Source: Nitrosomonas communis
GTDB taxonomy: Bacteria; Pseudomonadota; Gammaproteobacteria; Burkholderiales; Nitrosomonadaceae
Reading direction: 5' to 3'
Assembly: GCF_900114745.1 (NCBI RefSeq)
Contig: NZ_FOUB01000034.1
Coordinates: 1 to 38,338, forward strand
DNA: 38,338 nt
Below the pieces are notes generated by a model. That model saw only the letters and a program-made list of their open reading frames with translations, did no database searches and was not told the DNA's origin. Shown here in pieces: positions 1 through 8,530 of this stretch (within the stretch, counting starts at the first letter, position 1; each line of letters opens with the position of its first letter). A program made the translations under genes and the position numbers.

Positions 1-56
1 CCTTCTTTCTCTCGGACAGACAGGACTTTACGGCGGAAATCCAGTGAATATGCCAT
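1..56 (-). CDS. IS630-family transposase, N-terminal fragment (cut by window edge)
   Basis: The reverse strand opens with ATG and reads MAYSLDFRRKVLSVREKE before leaving the window. This is the typical first helix of IS630-type transposases, the start of their N-terminal helix-turn-helix DNA-binding region. Only 18 codons are present, so neither the DDE catalytic part nor completeness can be judged. It marks an insertion sequence whose start-side end lies between this ATG and about position 130. The family call rests on a short but characteristic string. Confidence 0.7.
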   Translation of the reverse strand, partial: MAYSLDFRRKVLSVREKE

Positions 57-130
57 CTTTTATATTATAATCAAAATTATCTGGTTATGCTATATGTATG
101 ATGATTTTCCACCGCCTGGAACCGCTGATA

Positions 131-598
131 TTAGATTGATCGCCATAATTTATGATTGTGAAAGAATATGCCGATAGTTTTTGAGGTGCCGAACGCTACA
201 CGAACAAGTATGGCGCCTGCAATAATGGTGAGGACTTGTCCGAGGCCTGCCATTTGCAGGAAATTTAAGGCAAATGAGGGTATTCCGTTAAAGTATCCTT
301 GAGCACTGGCAATTAATGAATTAATTGCTGTGGTTATTGAACCAAATATGAGATAGCCAAAGCCTAGAGCGAGCAGCACACGCCGAGCAAGTGGCCCGAC
401 AGTATTTTGTAAAAACAGTCCAAAATCTTTGATTTGCTGCTTTTGATTATCCAGGAGTGTTAGCGTATCCCCATCCGATATACCAACTACTCGACCAATA
501 TATTCCTGGGCTGTTGCAGGCAACGGTAAAAGAATAAGGTAGAGGAAGATTACAAATAATAGTGTTTTAGTATTTGCTATAGCCACTAAATTCTCCAA
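131..598 (-). CDS. Chimeric ORF: thermonuclease N-terminus fused to a filamentous-phage DUF2523-like membrane protein
   Basis: The 155-residue product has two unrelated halves. Residues 1-30 are a signal peptide (hydrophobic stretch, LPATAQ). Residues 32-55 (GRVVGISDGDTLTLLDNQ) match the first strands of secreted staphylococcal-nuclease-like (SNase/YncB) proteins, but the ORF departs just before the RLxGIDAPE motif, so every catalytic residue is missing. From about residue 58 on (DFGLFLQNTVGPLARRVLLA) it resembles DUF2523, a small membrane protein encoded beside zot in filamentous phages, with two hydrophobic segments. The frame is open across the join. It is probably a recombination scar made of two gene fragments. 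Whether the chimera is expressed is unknown. Confidence 0.55.
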   Translation of the reverse strand: MENLVAIANTKTLLFVIFLYLILLPLPATAQEYIGRVVGISDGDTLTLLDNQKQQIKDFGLFLQNTVGPLARRVLLALGFGYLIFGSITTAINSLIASAQGYFNGIPSFALNFLQMAGLGQVLTIIAGAILVRVAFGTSKTIGIFFHNHKLWRSI

Positions 599-689
599 AT
601 TTGAATTTGCTAATTATGTATATCGCGATTCAATATCTATACAATAAAAGTATTTCCTCATCTCAACGCCAAGCTGCATGTAATGCTAT

Positions 690-960
690 ACGTCATAGCG
701 TGATTACTTTTTCCATTTCTAGATCAGACCTCACTTTGTCGGCTTTATCTTGCCGTATTATTGATACAGTCTGCGGCTCGCTTTCGCGTCATTTTTGATT
801 AAGAAATGGAACAATCAAATTTGAGGGGAAGTTTTTACCTTCTGCCCTTGTTATGTGAGTATTTCTGCTAGATATGGCCCTTTCTTTTCCATTGTATGAT
901 CCCATTCCACTTTTTTGTAAAGGTTTTGGGTTCCATCCCCTTCAGAATTTGACTCTGGAT
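690..960 (-). pseudogene. Relic of an unknown gene pair (second relic at 22.4-22.8 kb)
   Basis: On the reverse strand, a frame ending in PFLNQK-stop overlaps an ATG whose product begins MTRKRAAD and stops after 15 codons. Near 22,675 on the plus strand the same arrangement recurs: a frame ending PFPNQK-stop overlaps an ATG opening MTRRLAADSVKIIRQGEAD. The nucleotide match continues for about 80 bp. The copy here carries frame-disrupting changes. Upstream on the same strand is a short readable stretch (about VEWDHTMEKKGPYLAEILT). I do not recognise the family. The 601-1015 interval holds no other gene I can support. Confidence 0.3.
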
Positions 961-1015
961 TTCTGCCGAACAAGCTATCGCAGAAAAAACATCATAATGA
1001 GCACAAGAAAATGCA

Positions 1016-1453
1016 TCAGGTGTGTTCCATTGCCGTCTTATTATGATCTGACAATCTTACCAACCTTGGCCAACGGTCATGTATCCAGTGATATTGAGGT
1101 GGTGTTTCTTCGGTGACAATATAAACTCTGTGCTCACCATTTCTCTCGGCAAGTAGAGCCTGAATTAACATCCCAGATTCGAGTGTTATCCAATGGGATT
1201 GCTTATCGTGATCTTTTTCTAGAAAACTATCAGCAGGAATTAATACCGGCTTTGGATGCCAAGGTTTCCATTTGCCTGCCTTGATTGAATTAAGTCTTGC
1301 CCAACCTCCATTAGGAAATTTTCCTGGCCCTTCATTTTCCCGCTTGCCCCAGAGCACCCAGATTACCCTACCATGCCATAGCAATACCGGCAGCTTGGCA
1401 TTAGGTTGAGGAAAGTAGATTTTATGATTCTGATACTGGATGCCGCCACACAT
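1016..1453 (-). CDS. SRAP / SOS response-associated peptidase-like protein (short YedK/HMCES-type)
   Basis: This 145-residue protein opens with MCGGI. Once the initiator Met is removed, Cys2 becomes the N-terminal nucleophile of the SRAP family (E. coli YedK, human HMCES), which forms a thiazolidine crosslink with abasic sites in single-stranded DNA. Further family features are PADSFLE (Glu79, the usual GFYEW position) and IHDRWP near residue 125 (the usual IHxRMP histidine). The protein is shorter than YedK (about 220 residues) and lacks part of the middle, as in the short SRAP-like proteins. It stands alone between relics and the CRISPR promoter region. Its likely role is abasic-site protection; any link to the neighbouring CRISPR system is speculative. 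Confidence 0.7.
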   Translation of the reverse strand: MCGGIQYQNHKIYFPQPNAKLPVLLWHGRVIWVLWGKRENEGPGKFPNGGWARLNSIKAGKWKPWHPKPVLIPADSFLEKDHDKQSHWITLESGMLIQALLAERNGEHRVYIVTEETPPQYHWIHDRWPRLVRLSDHNKTAMEHT

Positions 1454-1530
1454 TTATCTATATTACTGGGAGCAGATTGTTCTCCTCAAGCGCCACTTAT
1501 TATTAGCCAATTTTTCATGACCTTCGATCC

Positions 1531-1548
1531 AGTGCAGTTAATTGCACT
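1531..1548. repeat. Leftmost copy of the GCARTTAAYTGC palindrome
   Basis: AGTGCAGTTAATTGCACT is an 18-bp near-perfect palindrome with the same core as the TTTGCAATTAACTGCAAA family scattered over 16.5-33.9 kb, but with AGT/ACT arms. It lies just outside the start of the SRAP gene. The surrounding 1454-1795 interval contains no other feature I can support. Confidence 0.45.
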
Positions 1549-1795
1549 GGCAAATCTAGTCAAATTTCAACCTGATCACCCTGTTTTTCGCCATTTCCAA
1601 GTTGAGAATTGCTGAGCTGTTGGCAAACTCTACAATCTTGTTTTACTTTTTCTAATATGTTTTATCAATACATGAATATCTATTGCATTCAGCAACCGGA
1701 TTAAGCCAAGGAAAAAGCTCTTCAAAATAAATATTATCCTGTACTAACCCATTCCAAACTTTTGCTCAGTTTATTACACACATAGCATATTTTAG

Positions 1796-1809
1796 TGGCA
1801 AGCTTGCCA
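1796..1809. promoter_or_regulatory. Palindrome TGGCAAGCTTGCCA upstream of the csm operon (copy a)
   Basis: This is a perfect 14-bp palindrome 171 bp before cas10 and about 20 bp before a possible -35 box. Near-identical copies lie at 4660, 10970 and 12801, each ahead of another block of the CRISPR-Cas locus. The symmetry suits a dimeric DNA-binding protein. A role as operator is inferred. Confidence 0.45.
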
Positions 1810-1830
1810 ATCTTGCTTATTGTTGTTGTT

Positions 1831-1859
1831 TTGAATTAATCTACATGTCATAGCATAAC
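1831..1859 (+). promoter_or_regulatory. Possible sigma-70 promoter for the csm operon
   Basis: TTGAAT (1831-1836) and CATAAC (1854-1859) are separated by 17 bp in an AT-rich stretch downstream of the palindrome. Matches to consensus are moderate (four of six in the -10 box), so this is only a candidate. The cas10 ribosome-binding site, AAGGAGG ending 4 bp before the ATG at 1981, is very strong. Confidence 0.25.
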
Positions 1860-1980
1860 TCTTGAATTAATACTTTTTATAGAGAGCTTATTTGCTTAAT
1901 AGTGACTGAGAACAAAGAAATAAGGATCAGGTTAATATCCCAGTCGTTTCCCTTGGGAAAATAACTAACAAGGAGGTAGA

Positions 1981-4659
1981 ATGGATTTACTCGATGCCAC
2001 TACACGCGTAGCGCTAAGTGCCTACTTGCATGACTTAGTTAAACTAGCGGAGCGTGCCAATATCGATCATGGAGGACGACTCGATGCTCATAAGACTCTT
2101 TATTGTCCATGGCAGTATCAAGGCGGCTATCATAGCCACGTTCATGCCGCTTACACCGGTATCGCCTGGGATGCGTTAGAAGCGACTGGCCATTTTCCCG
2201 ATCTCAAGGGAAATTGCCCACCGTTTGTATCAATTGATACTGACGTCAATCTACCAGACTCGGCCGTCAATGCAGCAGCCGCACACCACAAACCGGACAC
2301 TTTCCTGCAATGGGTAGTAGCAACAGCCGATCGTGTTGCCTCCGGCTTCGAGCGTGATGAGTTCGATATCCGATATAACAATGCACGGGAACGTGATAAT
2401 CATTATCGTGCCCGCTTGCTAACTCTATTCGAGCAAATCGGTAAAGGTGAAATTACAGAAGGCGATCTCAATTGGCGCTATCTGCTTGAGCCTCTTACCC
2501 CCCAGTCTCTATTTCCGCATACCGATTGCACACCTTCCGATGATGCGGCTGCCCGCGCCGAATATCACAGGCTTTGGGAACAGTTGCTCACTGATTTGAA
2601 ACGGATACCCAAATCTCACTGCGAAAATCTATCATTATGGCTCGATCATTTCGATGCACTATGGTTAACTGTATGCCATGCAATTCCAGCCGCAACCGCC
2701 TTTGGTGTCAAGCCAGAAGTATCGCTTTACGACCACTCCAAAGCCACTGCCGCACTCGCTGCTGCGCTGTGGCGTTGGCATCACGCGCAAGATAAGCAAG
2801 CTCAAGCTGTCGCCGATCTGAAAAATGGCTGGGATGAAAAAAAATTCCTACTTATCCAGGGCGATTTCTTTGGTATTCAGAATTTCATTTTTGCCGAAGG
2901 CGGCGAAACTAATAAACATGCGCACAAGCTGCTGCGCGGCCGCTCATTTCAGGTCAGCCTGCTGGCTGAATGTGCTGCGCTCACGCTGCTGGATAGTTTA
3001 TCGCTGCCTCCTACCAGCCAAATCATCAATGCCGCTGGTAAATTTCTCATTGTCGCACCTAATACTGATAAAACCCATGAAGCGATTAAAGCTACACAAA
3101 AAGCATTCTATGACTGGTGTCTACAACATACCTACGGTGAGATTGGTATCGGTCTTGCCGCTACCCCTGCGAGTTGCAACGATTTTGCCCAGAAGCGTTT
3201 CGGTAATCTGACAAAACGTTTATTCGAGGCGCTAGATATTGCCAAACATCAACGCTTCAATCTTTGTAATGCAGATACTCCGGCTATATTCAGCGGTTTT
3301 CTGCATCAATTCAATAATAATCTTGGTGTTTGTAAAATTAATGGACGCTATCCTGCCGAATCGGATTCACCCGGTTATGCCATCAGTCATCTAGCCAAAG
3401 ATCAAATCGAAATTGGGAAAGCACTTACCAAGCGCGCCAGAGTGCTGGTTTCCCGCGAGGCTGACTCGTTAAAACAAAAATCGTTGGGATTAAATTACTT
3501 TGGCTGGCGCATTACCTTTGTAGATGATGCGGAAGCATCTGGCCACTATGGGCAATTAGCGAAAGAACGCAAACTGATCCGCTGTTGGGATTTCAGCCTA
3601 CCACAAGAAGAGGGCAAAATATTTGGTGGCCTTGCCAAAAGGTTCGTCAACACCTATGTGCCACAGTTCGATAAACTCGACAAAGTTGTCTCAGAAAAAT
3701 ATGGACGCAGGCAAGAAGATGAGAATTTTGATCGCGAATATCCCATCAAAACCCTGCATGACTTGGCTTGTGAAGACCGGCAGCTTGATGGAAACGGGCG
3801 CTGGCACAGTGAAATTGCGCTGCTCACTCTCAAGGGCGATGTAGATAACCTTGGCGACTTGTTCCAGAAAGGGCTGGAAAAGCCAACTTTCGCCAAATGG
3901 GCCTCACTCTCACGTCAAATCAATTTGTTTTTTGCGCTGTGGCTGCCCTGGTTCTGCGAACACGGCAAGGACAACAAGGATATCGCTCGCTACCGCAATA
4001 CTTATACCGTATTCGCAGGTGGGGACGATTTCTTTCTGATCGGCCCATGGCGCTCGACCATTGCACTTGCTGGAGAAATGCAAAAGCATTTTGAACGCTA
4101 TGTTGTCAACCCAGGCATTACCTTCTCCGCTGGTATGAGCATGACTCAGCCCAAAATCCCGGCTAAGCATCTGGCACGATCGGCAGAAAATGCACTTGGA
4201 CAATCCAAAGCATACAAAGGTAAAAAAGACATCATTGATAATGAAGGTAATCTGCTTAAGAACGCTGCCACCCTGTGGAACCAAACCGTAAGCTGGCAAG
4301 ATTGGCATGTACTGCTGAGCGAGCGCGTTGATAAATTGGAAATGTTGCTGGACCAAGCTGAAAAAAATGGTGCAAAACTCTCGACTAGTTATCTCTATGA
4401 CTTGCTGCAACTTGCAGATAAGGCGGAGCGGGCCAGGCTTGGTAAAAATCCTGAAGACAGTCTATGGCGCTCACAACTTGTCTATCGCACTACTCGTTTC
4501 ATCGGTGACCGGATCAAATCGAACGGCGACGTCAATACTAACAACCGGCGCAAACAGTTGTTAGAAGCGATCAATCAGGAATTTACCGAAGCGTTCGGCA
4601 TCCATCACGGTACTTATCGTTTGCCATTATCCATTCTGCTTTATAGCAACCGGGAGTAA
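1981..4659 (+). CDS. csm1: Type III-A CRISPR Cas10/Csm1 (HD nuclease plus cyclic-oligoadenylate synthase)
   Basis: Large subunit of the Csm interference complex, 892 residues. An N-terminal HD domain is visible (HDLVK at 17-21, a second histidine pair AAAHHKPD near 100, then ATADRVAS), as needed for single-stranded DNA cleavage. The second palm domain carries GGDD (residues 680-683, in FAGGDDFF), the catalytic motif that makes cyclic oligoadenylates when target RNA is bound. Both active sites look intact, so DNase and signalling activities are expected. Neighbours csm2-csm5 and the YLHDLVK/ERANI start favour Csm1 over Cmr2. The start is set by AAGGAGG. It is separated from csm2 by 74 bp that hold a palindrome starting on the base after the stop codon. 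Confidence 0.96.
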   Translation: MDLLDATTRVALSAYLHDLVKLAERANIDHGGRLDAHKTLYCPWQYQGGYHSHVHAAYTGIAWDALEATGHFPDLKGNCPPFVSIDTDVNLPDSAVNAAAAHHKPDTFLQWVVATADRVASGFERDEFDIRYNNARERDNHYRARLLTLFEQIGKGEITEGDLNWRYLLEPLTPQSLFPHTDCTPSDDAAARAEYHRLWEQLLTDLKRIPKSHCENLSLWLDHFDALWLTVCHAIPAATAFGVKPEVSLYDHSKATAALAAALWRWHHAQDKQAQAVADLKNGWDEKKFLLIQGDFFGIQNFIFAEGGETNKHAHKLLRGRSFQVSLLAECAALTLLDSLSLPPTSQIINAAGKFLIVAPNTDKTHEAIKATQKAFYDWCLQHTYGEIGIGLAATPASCNDFAQKRFGNLTKRLFEALDIAKHQRFNLCNADTPAIFSGFLHQFNNNLGVCKINGRYPAESDSPGYAISHLAKDQIEIGKALTKRARVLVSREADSLKQKSLGLNYFGWRITFVDDAEASGHYGQLAKERKLIRCWDFSLPQEEGKIFGGLAKRFVNTYVPQFDKLDKVVSEKYGRRQEDENFDREYPIKTLHDLACEDRQLDGNGRWHSEIALLTLKGDVDNLGDLFQKGLEKPTFAKWASLSRQINLFFALWLPWFCEHGKDNKDIARYRNTYTVFAGGDDFFLIGPWRSTIALAGEMQKHFERYVVNPGITFSAGMSMTQPKIPAKHLARSAENALGQSKAYKGKKDIIDNEGNLLKNAATLWNQTVSWQDWHVLLSERVDKLEMLLDQAEKNGAKLSTSYLYDLLQLADKAERARLGKNPEDSLWRSQLVYRTTRFIGDRIKSNGDVNTNNRRKQLLEAINQEFTEAFGIHHGTYRLPLSILLYSNRE

Positions 4660-4673
4660 TGGCAAGCTTGTCA
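4660..4673. promoter_or_regulatory. Palindrome TGGCAAGCTTGTCA between cas10 and csm2 (copy b)
   Basis: One mismatch from perfect symmetry. It abuts the cas10 stop codon and lies 60 bp before csm2. There is no U-tract, so it is not a normal intrinsic terminator. It suggests a second regulated entry point or a processing site inside the operon. Confidence 0.4.
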
Positions 4674-4733
4674 CTCAAGACGCTCCCAAAGAAATCAATA
4701 AAATAACATCAAATAAAATTAAGGAGATCGAGC

Positions 4734-5198
4734 ATGTCCTACTCAGTTCAAGGCAAAGCTTCCTATGAAAAATATAGTGCTCAAAGATTGAATGACTCAA
4801 GAATCAAAGATATTTCATCAAAATTTTTAACCGCATTTGATACTGTACCGGGAGAGCTTTTCGATACCTGGGCGGAAGAAGTAGCAAATGAATTGGCAGA
4901 AGAAGGCAAAGCTGGAAGTTGCAACAAATCTACCCAAATCCGTCATTTTTATGATGAATTGGTTAGTTGGGAACAGCGTATCAAGGATGATGAAGCATTC
5001 AAGAAATGGGAACCTTTCCTTCGCATGATGAATGCAAAAGTTGCTTATGCAAAAGGGCGCAAGCCTAAACTTGTTGGGGACAAGTTTGAACTCTGGCTCA
5101 AGGAGGGCGTCAAGGCCACCACTAGTGCCAAAACGCTCCATCATTTCAAGCTGCATTTCGAGGCAGTGCTTGGCTTTCTCAAGGGCTTGGGTAGATAA
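4734..5198 (+). CDS. csm2: Type III-A CRISPR small subunit Csm2
   Basis: A 154-residue, mainly helical protein in the usual csm2 position between cas10 and csm3. In Csm complexes this subunit forms the inner belly filament that contacts the crRNA-target duplex. The C-terminal part (HHFKLHFEAVLGFLKGLGR) resembles the end of other Csm2 proteins, and the length fits the family. Sequence conservation in Csm2 is weak, so position carries much of the call. The start is preceded by AAGGAGAT. Csm3 follows after 24 bp. Confidence 0.88.
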   Translation: MSYSVQGKASYEKYSAQRLNDSRIKDISSKFLTAFDTVPGELFDTWAEEVANELAEEGKAGSCNKSTQIRHFYDELVSWEQRIKDDEAFKKWEPFLRMMNAKVAYAKGRKPKLVGDKFELWLKEGVKATTSAKTLHHFKLHFEAVLGFLKGLGR

Positions 5199-5222
5199 AT
5201 ATCATTTAAAAAGGACAGAAAA

Positions 5223-5954
5223 ATGCAATTGACCCGTATCCAACAAATCAAAGGCACAATCGAACTCAAAACTGGCCTCCATATCGGTGGCGGCGACAGC
5301 GAAATGCGCATCGGCGGCATCGATAATACAGTGATCAAAAATCCAGTTTCCGACTTGCCTTATATTCCAGGCTCATCGCTCAAAGGTAAGATGCGCAGCT
5401 TGCTTGAATGGCGGTATGGTCTGGTTGATCCAATCATAACTGGTGGCAGGCCGTTCTCATTCCAGCATTTAAAAGGTATCAACACGCCACAAGCACGCGA
5501 TTTGCTTAAGCTGTTCGGTGGCGCACCGGGAAGTGATACAGACGCAATTGCAAACAAAATTGGCCCGACCCGACTGGCATTCTGGGATTGCTCGTTGAAT
5601 ATTCAATGGAAACAAGACAAACTGGGGGAGCATACTTCTGCAACTGAGGCCAAAACAGAAAATAGCATTGACCGTATCAAAGGTATTGCCGCCAATGGCG
5701 CAATCCGTCAGACCGAGCGTGTAGTGGCAGGCGCACAATTCGACTTTCGGTTGAACCTCAAAGTACATGATGATGAAGACCTGCTGAATATTGTGCTAGA
5801 AGGTCTCAAACTTCTGGAGTATGACAGCTTGGGTGGTTCCGGGTCGCGCGGATATGGCAAGATCAGATTTCTTGACTTACAAATGGATGGCGAGCTATTG
5901 CAAGCACGTTTCGATCAAATTCATCCCTTTTCTAATATGATCGGGGTTGCTTGA
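5223..5954 (+). CDS. csm3: Type III-A CRISPR backbone RNase Csm3
   Basis: RAMP-fold protein of 243 residues that multimerises along the crRNA and cuts target RNA at 6-nt intervals. Visible family features are the N-terminal GLHIGGGDSEMRIGGIDN segment, with Asp34 at the position of the catalytic aspartate of Csm3, then LPYIPGSSLKGKMRSLLEWR (the RAMP glycine-rich loop) and a C-terminal LGGSGSRGYGK loop. Everything needed for target RNA cleavage seems present. An AAGGA site precedes the ATG. The stop codon is separated by one base from the csm4 ATG, implying coupled translation. Confidence 0.95.
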   Translation: MQLTRIQQIKGTIELKTGLHIGGGDSEMRIGGIDNTVIKNPVSDLPYIPGSSLKGKMRSLLEWRYGLVDPIITGGRPFSFQHLKGINTPQARDLLKLFGGAPGSDTDAIANKIGPTRLAFWDCSLNIQWKQDKLGEHTSATEAKTENSIDRIKGIAANGAIRQTERVVAGAQFDFRLNLKVHDDEDLLNIVLEGLKLLEYDSLGGSGSRGYGKIRFLDLQMDGELLQARFDQIHPFSNMIGVA

Positions 5955-5955
5955 T

Positions 5956-6930
5956 ATGGCCCATACCCTCTACCGTGCACACTTATGGCTGCACACTGCC
6001 CTGGGTACACCGCTAGCAGGTGATACATTATTTGGCCAATGTTGTTGGACAGCACGTGAGCAATTAGGTGAGCCAGAATTGCAGCGATTACTTAGCGGCT
6101 ATACTGATAGCTATCCCTGGCTGGTTGTCTCCGATGGCTTTCCGACCGGATTCCTGCCCAAACCTACCTTACCCCAAATATTTGAATCAGTGCCCAGTTC
6201 GGATGCTAAGAAAGACAATCCTGAAATGCGTAAAGCCAATAAGGCCAAACGCTGGATACCTGTGGAGGCTGTCGGTAAAGCACTCAGAATCATGCTGATG
6301 GAAGCTAAATCAGATGAGGAGGCTTATATAAAAAAACCTGTCGAAGCCGTTCAGCCACATAACACGCTGAACCGATTAACTGGCACTACTGGTGTTGACG
6401 AGTTTGCCCCTCATACGCAACGGCAGATCTTTCTTGCGCAAAATCAAAGGATAGATATTTATCTGGTGCTGGATGGCTCGCGTATGTCAATCGGAACATT
6501 ACAATGTTTGCTCGCTGCGATCGGCATGCAAGGCTATGGTCGGGATGCCAGTATCGGTTTAGGAAAATTTAGCGTCGAAGCAATCGAACCCTATTGTTTT
6601 GCCACAGCGGTTTCCTCCGGAAAGACTACTGCTTTCTGGACGCTTGCACCATGCGCGCCCCAAGGGCTTGGGTTCGACGCCGATAATAGCTACTGGCGTG
6701 TTATCACTCGTTTTGGTCGGCATGGGAACACTAATGCGCTTGCTGCCAGCCCTTTCAAAAATCCTGTCTTGCTTGCCGGTACTGGAGCACTTTTTGCAGC
6801 AGACAAGCCAGTCAACTCGTTGTTCATCGGTCAGGGTCTGGGTGGCAATGGCCAACTTTCCCTCAGTCAATCAGCCACGGTCCAGCAGGGCTATGCGCCG
6901 GTCATCAATTTAAACACGGAGTACGTATGA
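5956..6930 (+). CDS. csm4: Type III-A CRISPR Csm4 (crRNA 5'-handle binding RAMP)
   Basis: This 324-residue protein caps the crRNA 5' end and bridges Cas10 to the Csm3 filament. The N-terminal GTPLAGDTLFGQCCWTAREQ is the hallmark GDTLFG region of Csm4, and GYGRDASIGLGKF is the C-terminal glycine-rich RAMP loop. I chose the ATG at 5956, one base after the csm3 stop, instead of the TTG at 5947 that overlaps csm3. Its own stop overlaps the csm5 start by 4 bp (ATGA). No defect is visible. Confidence 0.92.
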   Translation: MAHTLYRAHLWLHTALGTPLAGDTLFGQCCWTAREQLGEPELQRLLSGYTDSYPWLVVSDGFPTGFLPKPTLPQIFESVPSSDAKKDNPEMRKANKAKRWIPVEAVGKALRIMLMEAKSDEEAYIKKPVEAVQPHNTLNRLTGTTGVDEFAPHTQRQIFLAQNQRIDIYLVLDGSRMSIGTLQCLLAAIGMQGYGRDASIGLGKFSVEAIEPYCFATAVSSGKTTAFWTLAPCAPQGLGFDADNSYWRVITRFGRHGNTNALAASPFKNPVLLAGTGALFAADKPVNSLFIGQGLGGNGQLSLSQSATVQQGYAPVINLNTEYV

Positions 6931-8516
6931 TTAGCGACAACAAAATCGATCATCGCCCCATTACCGTCACCACCCTCTCGCCAATTCATATCGGCTGCGA
7001 CGAGGATTATGTTCCAACTAACTTCGTAATTAAGGATGACTCTCTGTATTATCTCGATATGGCCATGTTAGCTGATGTTTTGGATGACAAACAACGTTAT
7101 GAGCTGGGTAAATGCCACACAACCGACGCCATTCAACGATTTTTTAAATCCAATCGCGAGATTTTCGTTCCACTTGCTAGTCACATCGTTGGTGTAGCAA
7201 CCGATATTGCGCAAGCCTATGAAGAGAGGGCTGGTCAAAGCAACAATAAAAATCAATTCCAGATCGCACGCACCGCATATCGTCCTATTGATTCTTTTCC
7301 TTATCTGCCAGGCAGCTCGCTTAAAGGCAGCATCCGAACCGCTTGGCTAGATGGAATCAACCGTACCGAACAACTGGAGCAATTTGAAAATATTGATGAG
7401 CACTACTCTTCCCGTAAACTTGAACAAAAATTGCTTAATTTTGAGAAATTGCAGGATGATCCATTCCGTTATTTGAACATTGCAGATGCGCATCCTGATG
7501 AAGATAATGCGCCTACCTATATACTCTACGCTATCAGCAAGAAAAAACGGCTAAGTGACCGCAACGCATCTGAACTGCCAATTTTCCTTGAATCTGTTCC
7601 CGGATTACTGACTGATGCGTTCATTAGCGAAATCCGTATCCACTCGGACAATAAAAATGATAAAAGTTGCCTGACTTGGCAACAGCTTTGCAGTGCCTGT
7701 AATGCCTTCTACTGGCCGCAACTGGAGGCTGAGCTCGATCATGCATACTTGGCTGGTATGCTTGATACAGTGTGGAAGCAAACGATTAAAGACCTGCTCA
7801 GAGAAGAGTTTGCGGAACTACGCGCAAAACACCAGGGTTTTCTACTGCGTGTTGGTAAGCATTCTGGCGCGGAATCAGTAACATTAAATAAAATTCGCTG
7901 TATATATATCAAAAATGGCAAACCTCTTTATCAAAAACAAGCTACCGAAAAGCGCCTTGCTAGCAAAAGCAAGAAAGCAGGTAACAACTTTTTGCCATTT
8001 GGTTGGCTATGGATCGAATCCTGCCAAGATGAGTACCAGTATTTATCTATCGCCTTACGTGACAAGCTCAGACCTCACACGCAAATCTTACGTGATGCAC
8101 AACGTAATCGCCTTGAGCAAACTGAGCAGGCACGTGCAATCTGGCTAGGTGCCAGACAAGCTGCCGAACAGAAACGTATTGAGGAAGAAAAAACTGTACG
8201 TAGAGAAGCAGAAGCCGCAAAAACAAAAGAAGCTGAACTCGCCAGTATGAGCGAAAACATGCGGCAGATTGCGCTCTTACGTAACGAAATCGATAAACGT
8301 CTAAAAACTGGTCGGAGAATTAATGTAAACGATCAATTTTATGGTGGAACAATAAAGAAACTCGCATTGCATGCCTTGGAAAACACCAATTGGTGTGCAG
8401 AAGAAAAAAAGGCACTAGCCGATATGCTCGAAGATCGGGCAGGCAAACTTATGAACATCGATGCCAAGGATCTGCGTAAACAGCTCAAACTAGCTGCATT
8501 GCGCGGACAGGCATAG
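6927..8516 (+). CDS. csm5: Type III-A CRISPR Csm5 (RAMP, crRNA 3'-end cap)
   Basis: A 529-residue RAMP protein. The N-terminus TVTTLSPIHIGCDEDYVPTN and the internal FPYLPGSSLKGSIRTAWLDG are characteristic of Csm5, which binds the 3' side of the Csm3 filament and helps recruit nucleases that trim the crRNA. It is longer than most Csm5 proteins (350-450 residues). The extra length lies in the C-terminal third, where a charged Ala/Glu/Lys/Arg-rich helix around residues 395-445 probably forms a coiled coil. The start overlaps csm4 and has a GGAG site. Cas6 follows after 14 bp. Confidence 0.92.
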   Translation: MISDNKIDHRPITVTTLSPIHIGCDEDYVPTNFVIKDDSLYYLDMAMLADVLDDKQRYELGKCHTTDAIQRFFKSNREIFVPLASHIVGVATDIAQAYEERAGQSNNKNQFQIARTAYRPIDSFPYLPGSSLKGSIRTAWLDGINRTEQLEQFENIDEHYSSRKLEQKLLNFEKLQDDPFRYLNIADAHPDEDNAPTYILYAISKKKRLSDRNASELPIFLESVPGLLTDAFISEIRIHSDNKNDKSCLTWQQLCSACNAFYWPQLEAELDHAYLAGMLDTVWKQTIKDLLREEFAELRAKHQGFLLRVGKHSGAESVTLNKIRCIYIKNGKPLYQKQATEKRLASKSKKAGNNFLPFGWLWIESCQDEYQYLSIALRDKLRPHTQILRDAQRNRLEQTEQARAIWLGARQAAEQKRIEEEKTVRREAEAAKTKEAELASMSENMRQIALLRNEIDKRLKTGRRINVNDQFYGGTIKKLALHALENTNWCAEEKKALADMLEDRAGKLMNIDAKDLRKQLKLAALRGQA

Positions 8517-8530
8517 AAGCATCTTCTGGG

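Noticed and set aside
3910..4410. 166-codon minus-strand ORF inside cas10
   Set aside because: It lies wholly within the palm-domain coding region of cas10 and has no family resemblance; a shadow frame.
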